Shown here one piece after another: positions 23,996-35,100 of a stretch of DNA of 64,000 bases (position 1 is its first letter; every line of letters starts with the position of its first letter). The stretch covers positions 5,704,494-5,768,493 of the forward strand of contig NC_092661.1 of assembly GCF_032118995.1 (NCBI RefSeq), read 5' to 3'. This DNA is from Asterias amurensis (lineage: Eukaryota; Echinodermata; Asteroidea; Forcipulatida; Asteriidae). The notes under the pieces were generated by a model. That model was not told where the DNA came from, did not search any database, and worked only from the letters and a program-made list of their open reading frames with translations. The position numbers were made by a program, and so were the translations under genes.

Positions 23996-24380
23996 TTAAA
24001 GGCAGTGGACACTATCAGTAATTGTCAAAGACTAGCCCTCACAGTTGATGTATCTCAACATATGCATAAAATAACAAACCTGTGAAAATTTGAGCTCAAT
24101 CGCTCATCGAACTTGCGAGATAATAATGAAAGAAAAAACACCCTTGTCACAGGAAGTTGTGTGCGTTTAGATGGTTGATTTCGAGACCTCGAGTTCTAAA
24201 TCTGAGGTCTCGAAATCAAATTCGTAGAAAATTATTTCTTTCTCGAAAACTATGGCACTTCAGAGGGAGCCGTTTCTCACAATGTTTTATACCACCAACC
24301 TCTCCCCATTACCGTCCCCAAGAAAGGTTCTATGCTAATTATTATTTTGAGTAATTACCTATAGTGTCCACTGCCTTTAA
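23996..24380. repeat. TTAA foldback MITE, family 1, downstream of oxidoreductase A
   Basis: 385 bp full copy starting 122 bp after the stop codon, so it probably lies in the 3' UTR. Orientation is opposite to most copies (GTCAAAGACTAG arm first). Confidence 0.87.
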
Positions 24381-24588
24381 CAGAATATTGGTATAAGGAC
24401 AATTTTACACAGTAGTTTTTAACAGAATCAATGTAACATGTTTACAGTAATTAATCTTATATTTTTATTGAAGGGCACACTATTGACTGTAAACAAAAAC
24501 ACTTTATATTTTAACATGTAGGAAACAAGGTGAACACGTGACTACAGCAACTCTGCAACGACTCTTTTGAATGACTGATAGCTTTCTC

Positions 24589-24978
24589 TTAAAGGAACAC
24601 GTTGCCTTGGATCGGTCGAGTTGGTCTTTGAAAAGCGTTTGTAACCGTTTGTTATAAAATGCATATGGTTAGAAAGATGTTTTAAAAGTAGAATACAATG
24701 ATCCACACACATTTGCCTCAAAATTGCGTGGTTTTCCTTTTACTTTGCGAACTAACATGGTCGACCATTTATGGGAGTCAAAAATTTGACTACCATAAAT
24801 GGCAGACCGTGATAGTCGACAAGGTAAAAGAAAAACCATGCAATTTTGAGTGATACTTGTGTGGATCATTATATTGTACTTTTTAGATATTGTACTTTTT
24901 ATACGCATTTAATAACAAACGGTTACAAACGCTTTTCAAAGACCAACTCGGCCGATCCAATGCAACGCGTTCCTTTAA
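24589..24978. repeat. TTAA foldback MITE, family 2
   Basis: 390 bp with TTAA on both sides; ends GGAACACGTTGCCTTGGATC and GATCCAATGCAACGCGTTCC. Confidence 0.86.
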
Positions 24979-25285
24979 TTTCAAATTATCAGCAAGAAGC
25001 AATGTGAAAGACACTAATGGAAATCTAAATTTAAATCAAATCATTGAATGTGAATAATATTATTGTACTTATTTCTTTTCTTTTTTGTTTACTGTGACTG
25101 TGTTTTTAACTATTCTGAGAATATATTTTATATAATTTGAGAGCCACACTGTGCACTTTGTATTTAATTGTTTGTGAATGATTGTCTCTTTTCTCAATTG
25201 TGTTTAAAAGTTTAAACAGAATAGTATTATTAAAAACAAGAGTTACACAATGATAAACAATTCCCTATGATCGCAATCACACAAT

Positions 25286-25658
25286 TTAAAGCCATTGGAC
25301 CCTTTCGGTACAGAAAAAAAAAAAAAGTTCACAGATTTACAAATAATTTACAGGGTTTACAGAAGGTAATGGTGAAAGACTTCTCTTGAAACATTGGTCC
25401 ATGAAATGCTTTACTTTTTGAGAAAACGGTAAAACAATATAAATTCTCGTTAACGAGAATTACGGATTTGTTATAAAGACATGTCATGACACGGCGAAAC
25501 GCGCGAAAACAGGAGTGGGTTTTCCCGTTATTTTTTCCCGACTCCGACGTCCGATTGAGCCTACATTTCCACAGGATTGTTATTTTATATATAAGTTGTG
25601 ATACACGAAGTGTGGGACTTGGACAATACTGTTTACCGAAAGTGTATAATGGCTTTAA
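25286..25658. repeat. TTAA foldback MITE, family 3
   Basis: 373 bp, same structure as the copies at 1955 and 2803, with centre TTCTCGTTAACGAGAA. Right end slightly mutated (GTGTATAATGGCTTTAA). Confidence 0.82.
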
Positions 25659-25829
25659 GGGATTTTTTTTACTTATTCTCAATATTTCCCTGTGTGTTGC
25701 AAGACACATTAATACTGAAGCCATTTGGTGTCAATGCGTTTCTCATTCACGTGATAGCCTTTCTCTTTCACCTGGTAACTGGCGACCACCACTTTTAGAA
25801 AGGCTCTGGGGATGGACACAACCTTGCAA

Positions 25830-26064
25830 TAATTATATGCATAAAATAACAATTCTGTGCAAATTTTGACTCGGTTGGTCGACAAAGTCGCGAAATAATA
25901 ATGGAAGAAAAAACACCCTTGTAGAAAAAAAAACTACGCTACTTCAGAGGGAGCCGTTTATGACAATGTTTTATAACATCGACAGCTCTCCATTGCTTAT
26001 TACCAAGTAATCTTGTATGCTCACAATTATTTTAAGTAATTACCAATAGTGTCCAGTGCCTTAA
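25830..26064. repeat. Truncated family 1 MITE
   Basis: Only one and a half arms remain, from TATATGCATAAAATAACA to CAATAGTGTCCAGTGCCTTAA. The central hairpin is deleted. Confidence 0.7.
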
Positions 26065-26255
26065 ATAGTTGCAGTTATATACCTCACATATAGAATCCTC
26101 TAATCTGATTGGTTTAAAAGGGAGTCATGGAAATAGCTGTGACGTCATATTGACTATGATGCCCGCCCTGGAAAATAATGGTCGCCCTGGAAAATAGTGA
26201 TCGCGCGCGCGTGTTTTGCGGGAATAGTACCAGAGCGGGCACTAGTCTTTGCAAA

Positions 26256-26409
26256 TAGACCTTTTCGCAAATACTGGGGCGCGCGCGCGTAAAGCTTGGA
26301 ATTAGGTGCATTGTGGTCTAGCTGGTATCCAAATTTGATCCATGTCTATCCCACAATGCACCTCATTCAACAGTCTGCGCTTGCGCGTTGGTATTTGCGA
26401 TAAGGTCTA
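26256..26409. repeat. TA-flanked foldback MITE, family 5
   Basis: 154 bp, TAGACCTTTTCGCAAATACT to GTATTTGCGATAAGGTCTA. Contains GCGCGCGCGT, as do the other copies. Confidence 0.82.
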
Positions 26410-26534
26410 TAAGTGCCCGCGGTAACAGCGCCCTCTCTTGACTTGAACCGTGAACAAACTACACAATTCCTTTTTCTGTTCTTATTTGACATTTTAAGAC
26501 CGAGCTGTGTTATAAAACACATATTGACTGGCAC

Positions 26535-26690
26535 AATTTGGTAACTAGTGTACGTCTATTCCCCCTCGGCTTGTGAGTGACCAGAAGAGGGGCCAATTTC
26601 CCTCGGCCTTCGGCCTCGGGAAATAGGTCGCTCTTCTGGTCACTCAAAGTCCCTCGTGGGAATAAACGTTTACTAGTTACCTCGTTGCCA
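26535..26690. repeat. Foldback element with long arms
   Basis: GGTAACTAGTGTACGTCTAT pairs with the right arm ending GTTTACTAGTTACC. The inner arms GAGTGACCAGAAGAG and CTCTTCTGGTCACTC are exact. About 155 bp; centre GGCCTTCGGCC. Confidence 0.78.
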
Positions 26691-27079
26691 ATCAATATGT
26701 GTATATTAGTTACATAAGTATGGGCGCCACCTACTCAGTGGCGGCCGTCAGTTGTGTGGAAGCGGTTTTCATATGGATCATTTTTATGTGGATAATTAAT
26801 TTGATTGAATGGTTGACACTTTCCTTTTGCCATGACAGTTGCAGGGATGTTACACAATGTACAATGGAAGCTTCTGAACCATACCCTGTAGCTCTTCGAT
26901 ACCTCTTTCAAAGAAGACAGCTAAAGATACACTCCTTAACAGGCTAGGTCATTGTGAGAACTATCTGTTACCTTGGAGTTGGAAATCGCAGTTATTGCAA
27001 TCTAGAACTTACATCATCAATTAATTGTAAAATCCCCAGGGACTTCAATTTTGCATTCATAAATAGCTAAAACAGTTTA

Positions 27080-27275
27080 TCCATTCTGATTGGTCGAGAG
27101 GGCATCACGAGGGGTTGTTTGAACGGATGATATATAACAATAGTAAAAAGTGTTGAAACATGGGCGTGACACGCGAGCTTGCACCTGTGCTTATCCATGT
27201 ATAATACAGTTTCTTCATTTCTATTGGTTGAGAGCAAGGGCCGGGACAGTTGTGCCACATCACGCGATACGCCTG
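27080..27275. repeat. Dispersed repeat with CCAAT-rich block, second copy
   Basis: Matches 9248-9600 in ordered blocks (AAAGTGTTGAAACATGGGCG and others). An open frame runs on from it to 27573 (about 95 codons) with protein-like composition, but I do not recognise it and see no clear exon borders. Confidence 0.55.
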
Positions 27276-27527
27276 CCTCGAGCTCGGGTATGAGGTTGAC
27301 AAGAAGCTTACAACTGATGAAACACTACATATACAACACATCACCCTCACTCCAATCCCCAGACCTAAAGAATGGACCGTTAAACTGAACACTCCTCCTC
27401 CGTTGTCAGCTTACCACATGTTAACAGCAAAAGTACTACAGGATTACGCCATCAACAAGTACCTAGTCGACTTCAAATTGTGCCAAAAGTGCACGAGCGA
27501 TATCACTCACTCACTCTCTACTGCATC

Positions 27528-28000
27528 TAGACAGCTGGGGTCCGCTGTGCTAATCTCCTATGTCCACGCTTAGGAGCTAGGAGCTTAGGAGTATGTCAAC
27601 CTTGTTTGGTGGACCCAGTTCATCAATCCAAGATGTTATCGGGCGGCCTCGTGCTTGTTGGATTCTGCATCTATAGACAGCTGGGGTCCGGGTTGTGAGG
27701 AGGCAGTGGGAACCCAACGAGATATGGCCAGGATGTAAGGTTCAAGAGTATGTCAACCTTGTTTGGTGGATCCAGTTCGTCAGTCCAAGATGTTCTCGGG
27801 CGGCCTCTAGGTCTAGGGAGACCACAGGTACTGGTTGGATTATGCATCTAGACAGCTGGGGTCCGTTGTGAGGGGGAAGTGGGGACCCAACGAGATATGG
27901 CCAGGATTTTAGGTTCCAGAGTATGTCAACCTGGCTTGGTGGACCCAGTTGCTCCATCCAAGACGTTCTCGGGCGGTCTCTATTGACAAAATAATATGGT
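27528..28000. repeat. Tandem array, about 180-bp period, about 2.7 units
   Basis: CTAGACAGCTGGGGTCCG, CCCAACGAGATATGGCCAGG, AGTATGTCAACCTTG and TCTCGGGCGGCCTC recur in the same order near 27528-27650, 27665-27820 and 27845-27985. A stray fragment (GGGCCCAAC, AGATATGGCCGGGATTGTA) lies at 55357-55398. Confidence 0.8.
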
Positions 28001-28474
28001 GCCGGTGGGATTGGGATTCTGCCTATACACTTTAACATGCGGCCGTGTTTAGTGCCTTCTTTGCCGGGATATTGTCATAAGGCCGGGAAATTTTGGCAAC
28101 CATTTTGGTCTTGAGGCAGCCATTTGTCGGCCGTCCGAATTTTGGACGACAACGTAGCAAAATAAATTGTAAGAGGGTTAGAAAATTACATTCTAATATT
28201 CATTTCAATTTTGCCTGTATCACAGTTTGGGGCTGACATACAAATTTTCGTAAACTGTACCATATTTTTGGCGGCAAAATTTGCGCCAGTGGCAACCATT
28301 AATTTAGTGGATTTGAAGCATGGAAAAGGAAGTGGACTGGTAAGCAAAATTTGTAATAACAAACATTTAGAATTACGTTTTTATTAGTTATTTGTTATCT
28401 TGTTCTCAATTATTACTGATCGTCGTGGTTCACGAGGGGTCCCCCGTATAATTACTCCATACATTGGCAAAGGC
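28001..28474. other. Intergenic, no gene seen
   Basis: Contains short inverted words around TTTTGGC / GCCAAAA but no clear element or exon. Confidence 0.4.
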
Positions 28475-28861
28475 TTAAAGGCAGTGGACACTATTGGTAA
28501 TTGTTAGAGACTAGCCTTCACAGTTGGTGTATCTCAACATATGCATAAAATAACAAACCTGTGAATATTTGAGCTCAATCGGTCATCAAAGTTGCGAGCT
28601 AATAACAAAAGAAGAAAACACCCTTGTCCCACGAAGTTGTGTGCGTTTAGATGGTTGATTTCGAGACCTCTAGTTCTAATTCTGAGGTCTCGAAATCAAA
28701 TTCGTGGAAAATTACTTCTTTCTCGAAAACTATGGCACTTCAGAGGGAGCCGTTTCTCACAATGTTTTATACCATCATCCTCTCCCCATTACTCGTCACC
28801 AAGAAAGGTTTTATGTTAATAATTATTTTGAGTAATTACCAATAGTGTCCACTGCCTTTAA
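28475..28861. repeat. TTAA foldback MITE, family 1
   Basis: 387 bp full copy, 240 bp beyond the 3' end of the GPCR coding region and possibly in its 3' UTR. Confidence 0.88.
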
Positions 28862-29100
28862 ATAGTGATTAAGACTGTTATTTTGACTACTTTTTGTTTA
28901 GTCCAATGGGGGCACTTTCCATAGCCTTATTACGCCCTCATTTCTTCATACTGATCATTCGCAATCACCCAATATTGATATTTGGATCCACAGCAAGGAA
29001 AATGGCGGTTGTTTGAACTTGATTCAGAGTCACAGTTAATGTGCCCCCCCCCCTCCCAACGATCCCGATACCCCTGTTCTATGGTGTCATTCATTGTGCC

Positions 29101-32100
29101 TCAAGACTCGTCAGTCATTTCTTGGCCGGTTCCTGGCAACTGTATGACAGCTGGTGCTTGTACATCGTTTACTCGCCGACTCCTTCGCTTCTGCCATACA
29201 TTGACCAGCATGGTCCTCCATAGATGTCGTACACTCGCCTTGCATGTGAACACAACCATGAGTGATACACCTTGGAAGGAGTTGACGAATGCAGCCAAGT
29301 ACCACACAGGGACGTACTGCAGCCAGTTGGCAAGAGCAAAGAGAAGCCAGGCGACCCCTGTTATCAAGTAAAGCTGGAACCAAAGAAGTATTTGATAAAA
29401 TGATAAATTTAATAACTTTACTCTTGAAATAAAGATGGTTCTCAGAAGAGCAAATTCTGAGCACATTATTGAGAAACAGAAAAATTAGAAAACATTATGA
29501 GATTACGTGGGTCTTTTAGGACGCAAGGTGGCAGCAGACTTACCATTGCTCTCAGTAATTTTGCTGGAACCAAAGAAGGATTTGATATAATAAATTTAAC
29601 AACTTTATTCTTGAAATGAAAATGGTTCTCAGAAGAGCTAATTCTGGGCATATTATTGAAAAACAGAGAAATCAGAAATAACAATGAGATTATGTGGGTC
29701 TTTTAGGACGCAAGGTGGCAGCAAACTTACCATAGCTCTCGGTAATTTTGCGCATGCTACGGCCCTTTTTGAAACGACGGCTTCGGTTTTGGTTTCAGCT
29801 CAGGCTAGCTTAGCCCGGCCGGTTGATTTGACAAATTTGCGTGTGCCTTGCGTATGCGCTACGCGCTCAGGGCACGTTTTATCCAATATCATTGTATCCA
29901 ATGGAATCACTGGATCTAAATAGCAGGTATCTCTTTTTATCCTTGCGGATAAAGACATGGGCCCATAGTTCCTTACCTTCACACAAACCAGCAGGTCACT
30001 TCTGTCTTTCTGTCGCCTCCCATGATTCCTGACACGATTATTAGAGTACACAATGACGCCGATTGTGTAGATAAGGCAAGCTGAGTTAACGGAGAGGATG
30101 ACGGCTACCGGTAAACCGAACGTGATCAGGGAGTGTTCCAGACTCTCAATCCAACAGAAGGTCCCCCCGTAGTGCATCCCTGTGGATGGATACAGACTCG
30201 CCACGAAGCACGCTGTAACGAAGACGAAGGGGCAGCCCCAAGCATACAGGCTAAGCTTGAATAACACTAACCGTTGTTGAAGATTATCACGCCTTCGTGG
30301 TACTTGATGAAGCTTGATGGCAAGGCTTCCTGCTATGACGTTCATCCAGCAGAAGACAACCAACCAGGAGAAGTGAAGAAACAAAGCTCTCAATGTACAC
30401 AACCATGGATTGGTGGTATTCCCAAGGAGGAGTGTAAAATCAGATATGATCAAGGCCACGACAAGGTGGATCACACAGCTACCGGGAAGGGTACGTAGTG
30501 ATGGGAATATGCAGTAGGTAACCAGAGTGAAAAGAAGACATCCTAGTGAAAGAGTCTCTCCAATCTTACTCAACGTGTACAACGACTCAGGGAACAGATC
30601 TCGAATTGATTGGCCGGAGTCTGGGAGATTACACACCTTGACCAGATTACCCGGTAGAAGCCAAAATTCAGTCCAGTTCAGAACGTGACCAGAAGACGTG
30701 TGAATAAGTGCTTCCCTTGATTGGTCCATCTGAAAATAACTTTGGTTCGTCACGAAGCAGTCATTCTGGTCACCTGCAAGAGGGCTGCATACCTTTACAG
30801 AAGATGACGTAGATACAAATAATACATCGTCAGTAAAATTGCTATTATTGACTCTGAATGTGGTTTGGTGAATAAAATCCCTTTGTTTGAATGGCGAGTC
30901 ATTTTCCAGATATACCGATAAAGTGTAATTGTCTTCCCGAGACACCTGCTCAAGATTTACATTTTCAACAATGTATCCATCACACTCCGGTATCTCTGGA
31001 TGTGTTTCGTTGATTGGCTGCTCGGACATGATCAATGTGACGTACGTAATGACGTCATCACTCCCCTCGCATTGAAATGCATCCCCTCGAGGGTCGAAGC
31101 TCTGTTCCAGGAAAGTTTCCAAGGATTCCAAAACGCGCGAAGCTTCCTCATAGTGGGCTAAGACAACCAATATCAATGACGGTTTTGCCCGAGAAGGAAT
31201 CGAGCGACTTGGTGTGGTTCTCGTTATCCACTCTTCCAATCCAATGGAAAATATAGCAATCGGTAAATGCAGGTTATATAACGTCGTCTCCAAATGATTC
31301 CTAAGACACAGACGGGATTCATTGAGTTTTACATTGCCAAAGGTAGCAACTTCATCGACGGATCTATACGGAATGGGTCTGCAAAAAAGTTCAAATGGAT
31401 CAAACAAAGTGTTTGGACCGCACTCTCCATGTCGTTCGATGATGCCATTTGCAAGAAAATTTGTATGAGACTCGCCACCAGGTATTCCACCAAAATAAAC
31501 CAGAACCAACAGGCTTCGTTCAAAGAAATGTGCAAATTTAAAGGGTTCCGGTATGCATGAGAATGATGTATTGGGAAGTGCGTTACAGTCGATACATGTA
31601 GGGTTTTTCACAGCTAAGCGGTTATTGGCGTCAAATAAGAAAGCAGTGATGTCGTGACAAGTGCTGTGGTTAGTCTGTGGCGTGGAGTTATTTCCAGACG
31701 TTGAATGGCAATAGTCAATGACATTGGGCTGGCACAGGTGTGGGTCGGCGGACACATCGTCGGGAGGCAATGCCAAAATACATGTACCTTTTTTAGGGCA
31801 AACGTACACACCCGAGGACCACATTTTAAGAGTACCAACATCTACCCCATGACACATGGCACAATAGATGTTCCTGAAAACAGTTCCATCCGGACCGGAT
31901 CCGTACATAGAAAAGAACCGTTCGGAGTTGAGTCCAACGTCCTCACAAAAGCCTCTAACCTCATCCGAAAATGTCCAATGTTCCGGACATCTTGTGACAG
32001 CCCAGTAACTATCGGTAAATGAGTAATAATTATCTTCGCTGTCCTGTTGGGTCAAACAGCTCACATACGGGGAGTAGACTGAAGCGGTAATGGGTTGCGT

Positions 32101-35100
32101 TTCAATGACGTCTTGTTTGACACAGTTCTCCCAATAATCTTGACAGCAGTCATTGTAGAGGACGCATCGGCGGTCGCAGCGACAACTGTAACGAGGCTCT
32201 GTTGGTGATCGGGAATAAATAATGACACCCACATTGTCTGAGATTCTGTCTTCGCAAGACGGTCCACAGAGGTATATAGATTCATCACACGGTAAAGTGA
32301 CTAGCTCCCCTGCAAAATGCAATGTTAAACACAAGTATTTGTAACACATTAATACTTCCTTCTCATAATGAGTCTACACTCACATTATGAGTGGGATACT
32401 TTGAAATATTAGGTGGCCTAATTGTCCATTATTCAAATATTGGGGCATCATGAAAAACTACTTTTACATATTAACCGTATTTCTTCGAAATTGAATATTT
32501 CTCAAAATTATGTATACTATCAAAAGCTATTGCAGGCTTCTAACCAAAAATTGTCACAGTGATTACCAAATCCCTCCATTTAATGAACTTTGGTACCAGG
32601 TAGTTTTATATGCATTACATTGAAGACAACAAATAGTAGTGATTTCCCAAACACCAGGCAGTGCAGGCACCTCCTGCATAGGAAATTATTCTAGCTAAAA
32701 CCGTTGAGCAAGGATAACCCTCAGGCGCCCGGATGCGATACACACCAGTCCCCATCAGACTAACTCTAAAAATAGCACACTGCATGCACTCTACCAAAAG
32801 CACCCGAAGACGATCTGGATGTGTTCGATGTAACACATTTTTGATTTACAGGAAAGAAAAGGGACACATTAAAGGCAAAAACACGACCCAACCCGTTAGA
32901 AGTCGTTTTTTTTTTCCACGAACGGCGGCCATGATGCGAAGAACGCCCCATTCGACAGAACGAAGAAGAACCCTCGTCGCGCACGCGCGCATGGGCTGCC
33001 GAGCCAAGTCTTTTCAGATTTCATGGTGTTCGGTAGGTACCTACAGTCATGGTTACCAGGGAGACTAGGTAGTAATCGGTGTTTGATAAGTACCATACTT
33101 CCAATGACCCTTTGCTGTGGTTAACTACTGACAGAAATGTGGAGTATCGGGTGCTCACCCACACACACAGCGCCTGAACACACACAGGCATGTTTATGGT
33201 GCAGACCGAGGACTTCTTTGTTCTCCCATTTTTCAGACGTCCCCATTGGTTTTGTACACAGAATATACCAAAGACTGTTAAAATCACCTGGAAATAGATT
33301 TTTTTCTTTCAAACATAAGAGTATATGCTTACGAACAATAGAACAATTTTTTAGTAATTTTTTGTCACGATTTATATGTTTACAAAAATATATAAAGTTG
33401 TTTGGGGGGCTGACTCCGCCTACCACTTTTGTGACGTCAATCGAGGCAGACTTTGCCTGCAATGCGTATAGTAAACACACGTGCAAAGTACATGTACGTC
33501 CAAGTCGTGAGTTGGTACATTTCAAAAAGTGTTTTTCTGCATTCAGCAGCAATACACCTGGTCGGCATTGCCGGAAAAAAAAGTCTGCCACGATTGACGT
33601 CACGAACAGCGCCCTCCCGGGTCGGGGTCTACTCTTAAATTTGTAAATAACATAAGAACTGATTTTTTTAAACCTTAGTTAACTGTTTTTTCACATTCCA
33701 CTCATCAAAACACACATATCAGTGACAAAAGCTTTATTTTGAAAAAATACCACTTCCAGGTGACTTTAAAGGCAGTGGACACTATTGGTAATTGTCAAAG
33801 ACTAGCCTTCACATATCTCAACATATGCATAAAATAACAAACCTGTGAAAATTTGAGCTCAATCGTCATCGAACTTGCGAGATAATAATGAAAGAAGAAA
33901 AAACACCCATGTCACACGAAGTTGTGTGCGTTTAGATGGTTGATTTCGAGACCTCAAGTTCTAAATCTGAGGTCTCGAAATTAAATTCGTGGAAAATTCT
34001 TTCTCGAAAACTATGGCACTTCAGAGGGAGCCGTTTCTCACAATGTCTGATACCATCAACCTCTCCCAATTACTCGTCACGAAGAAAGGTTTTATGCTAA
34101 AAATTATTTTGAGTAATTACCAATAGTGTCCACTGCCTTTAAGAATATTTGGTCTTTGAGACAGACCGTTGATTGTTTTTATCCTACACGATTAAGTAAC
34201 GTAAAACATTTATTTCAAAAGGTGGTCGTATTTATCACAGCGAAGGAGCATTGATATTTGTAATGCTTCTCACATGCACAGCGCTGCCATCCCATAGTGA
34301 TCAATCACTAATATCCCATGATAGTTATTCACTGATCCCGTGGATGTCCTCTTTGTTTGCCGTCACCCCTACTAGCGTGCTATCTTTCAAATAAGGAGAA
34401 TGAACTGTCGTGGGTGCGAGGCTGTGGAGGGCCCTTGACCAGCAATCACCACGTTGTTGGGAAGGTTTGGGAAAATACTGAGGGAAAATACTGAAAAGTA
34501 CATGTATTACGTAATTTGCACGTGTGTAGTTGTGTTTATGAAGAAATCGGAATAAAAATCGCGGCCCCAGCTTTTGGGAGATCACAACTTCCAATCGATT
34601 GAGGTACAAACTATTAATTTATTAAATCAGAACCGGTGGTATAAAACCCAAAAATAAAACGTGTGTCGCTGTTTTTATTCCGTTTCGTTCATGAACACAT
34701 ACACGTGCAGGCTACGTAAATACATGTACTTTTCAGTAAACAACGTGGTGATTGCTGGCCAAGGGAATTTCCGCTACACAGCCTCGCACCCACGGCAGTT
34801 CAATCTCCTAATTTGAAAGTACAGCACGCTAGTAACGGTGACGGCTTTAGAAAAGCACTTCCACGGGATCGGTGATGGATAACTATGGGAGATCAGAGAT
34901 TGATGTGATCACTATGGGATGGCAGCGCTGTGCATGTGAGAAGCATTAAGAAATGTCCATGCTCCTTCGCGGGGCTCGTAGTAACGCATGAAAAACAGTT
35001 ACAATTTATTGTAGAACACACAACAAAACACGCTTGGAAAATATAATTTTGGTTGCAAATTTAATAAACCATGGTTTCGGGCAATTTTTTAACTGCATAC

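Noticed and set aside
27250..27573. 107-codon frame downstream of a dispersed repeat
   Set aside because: Composition is mildly protein-like, but its start lies in repeat DNA, its end in a tandem array, and no family is recognised; kept only as a remark.
28592..28845. Recurrent 60-75 codon frames such as those reading CAFRWLISRP
   Set aside because: They recur in every family 1 MITE (for example 11571, 24157, 47916, 52501, 54530) and are translations of the palindrome, not genes.
29800..29976. C-terminal 58 codons of the same open frame after LLVCVK
   Set aside because: They follow a consensus donor (GTAAGG) and would end the receptor before TM6; exon 29101-29373 supplies TM6 and TM7.
32310..32349. 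Methionine start (MCYKYLCLTLHFA) of the 849-codon minus-strand frame
   Set aside because: The bases form an intron end (TTTTGCAG before GGGAGCTAG). A proper signal-peptide exon in the right phase exists at 37857-37926.
33121..33646. Overlapping 160- and 169-codon frames on opposite strands
   Set aside because: They mirror each other, include an inverted-repeat element and lie in a GPCR intron; composition is not protein-like.
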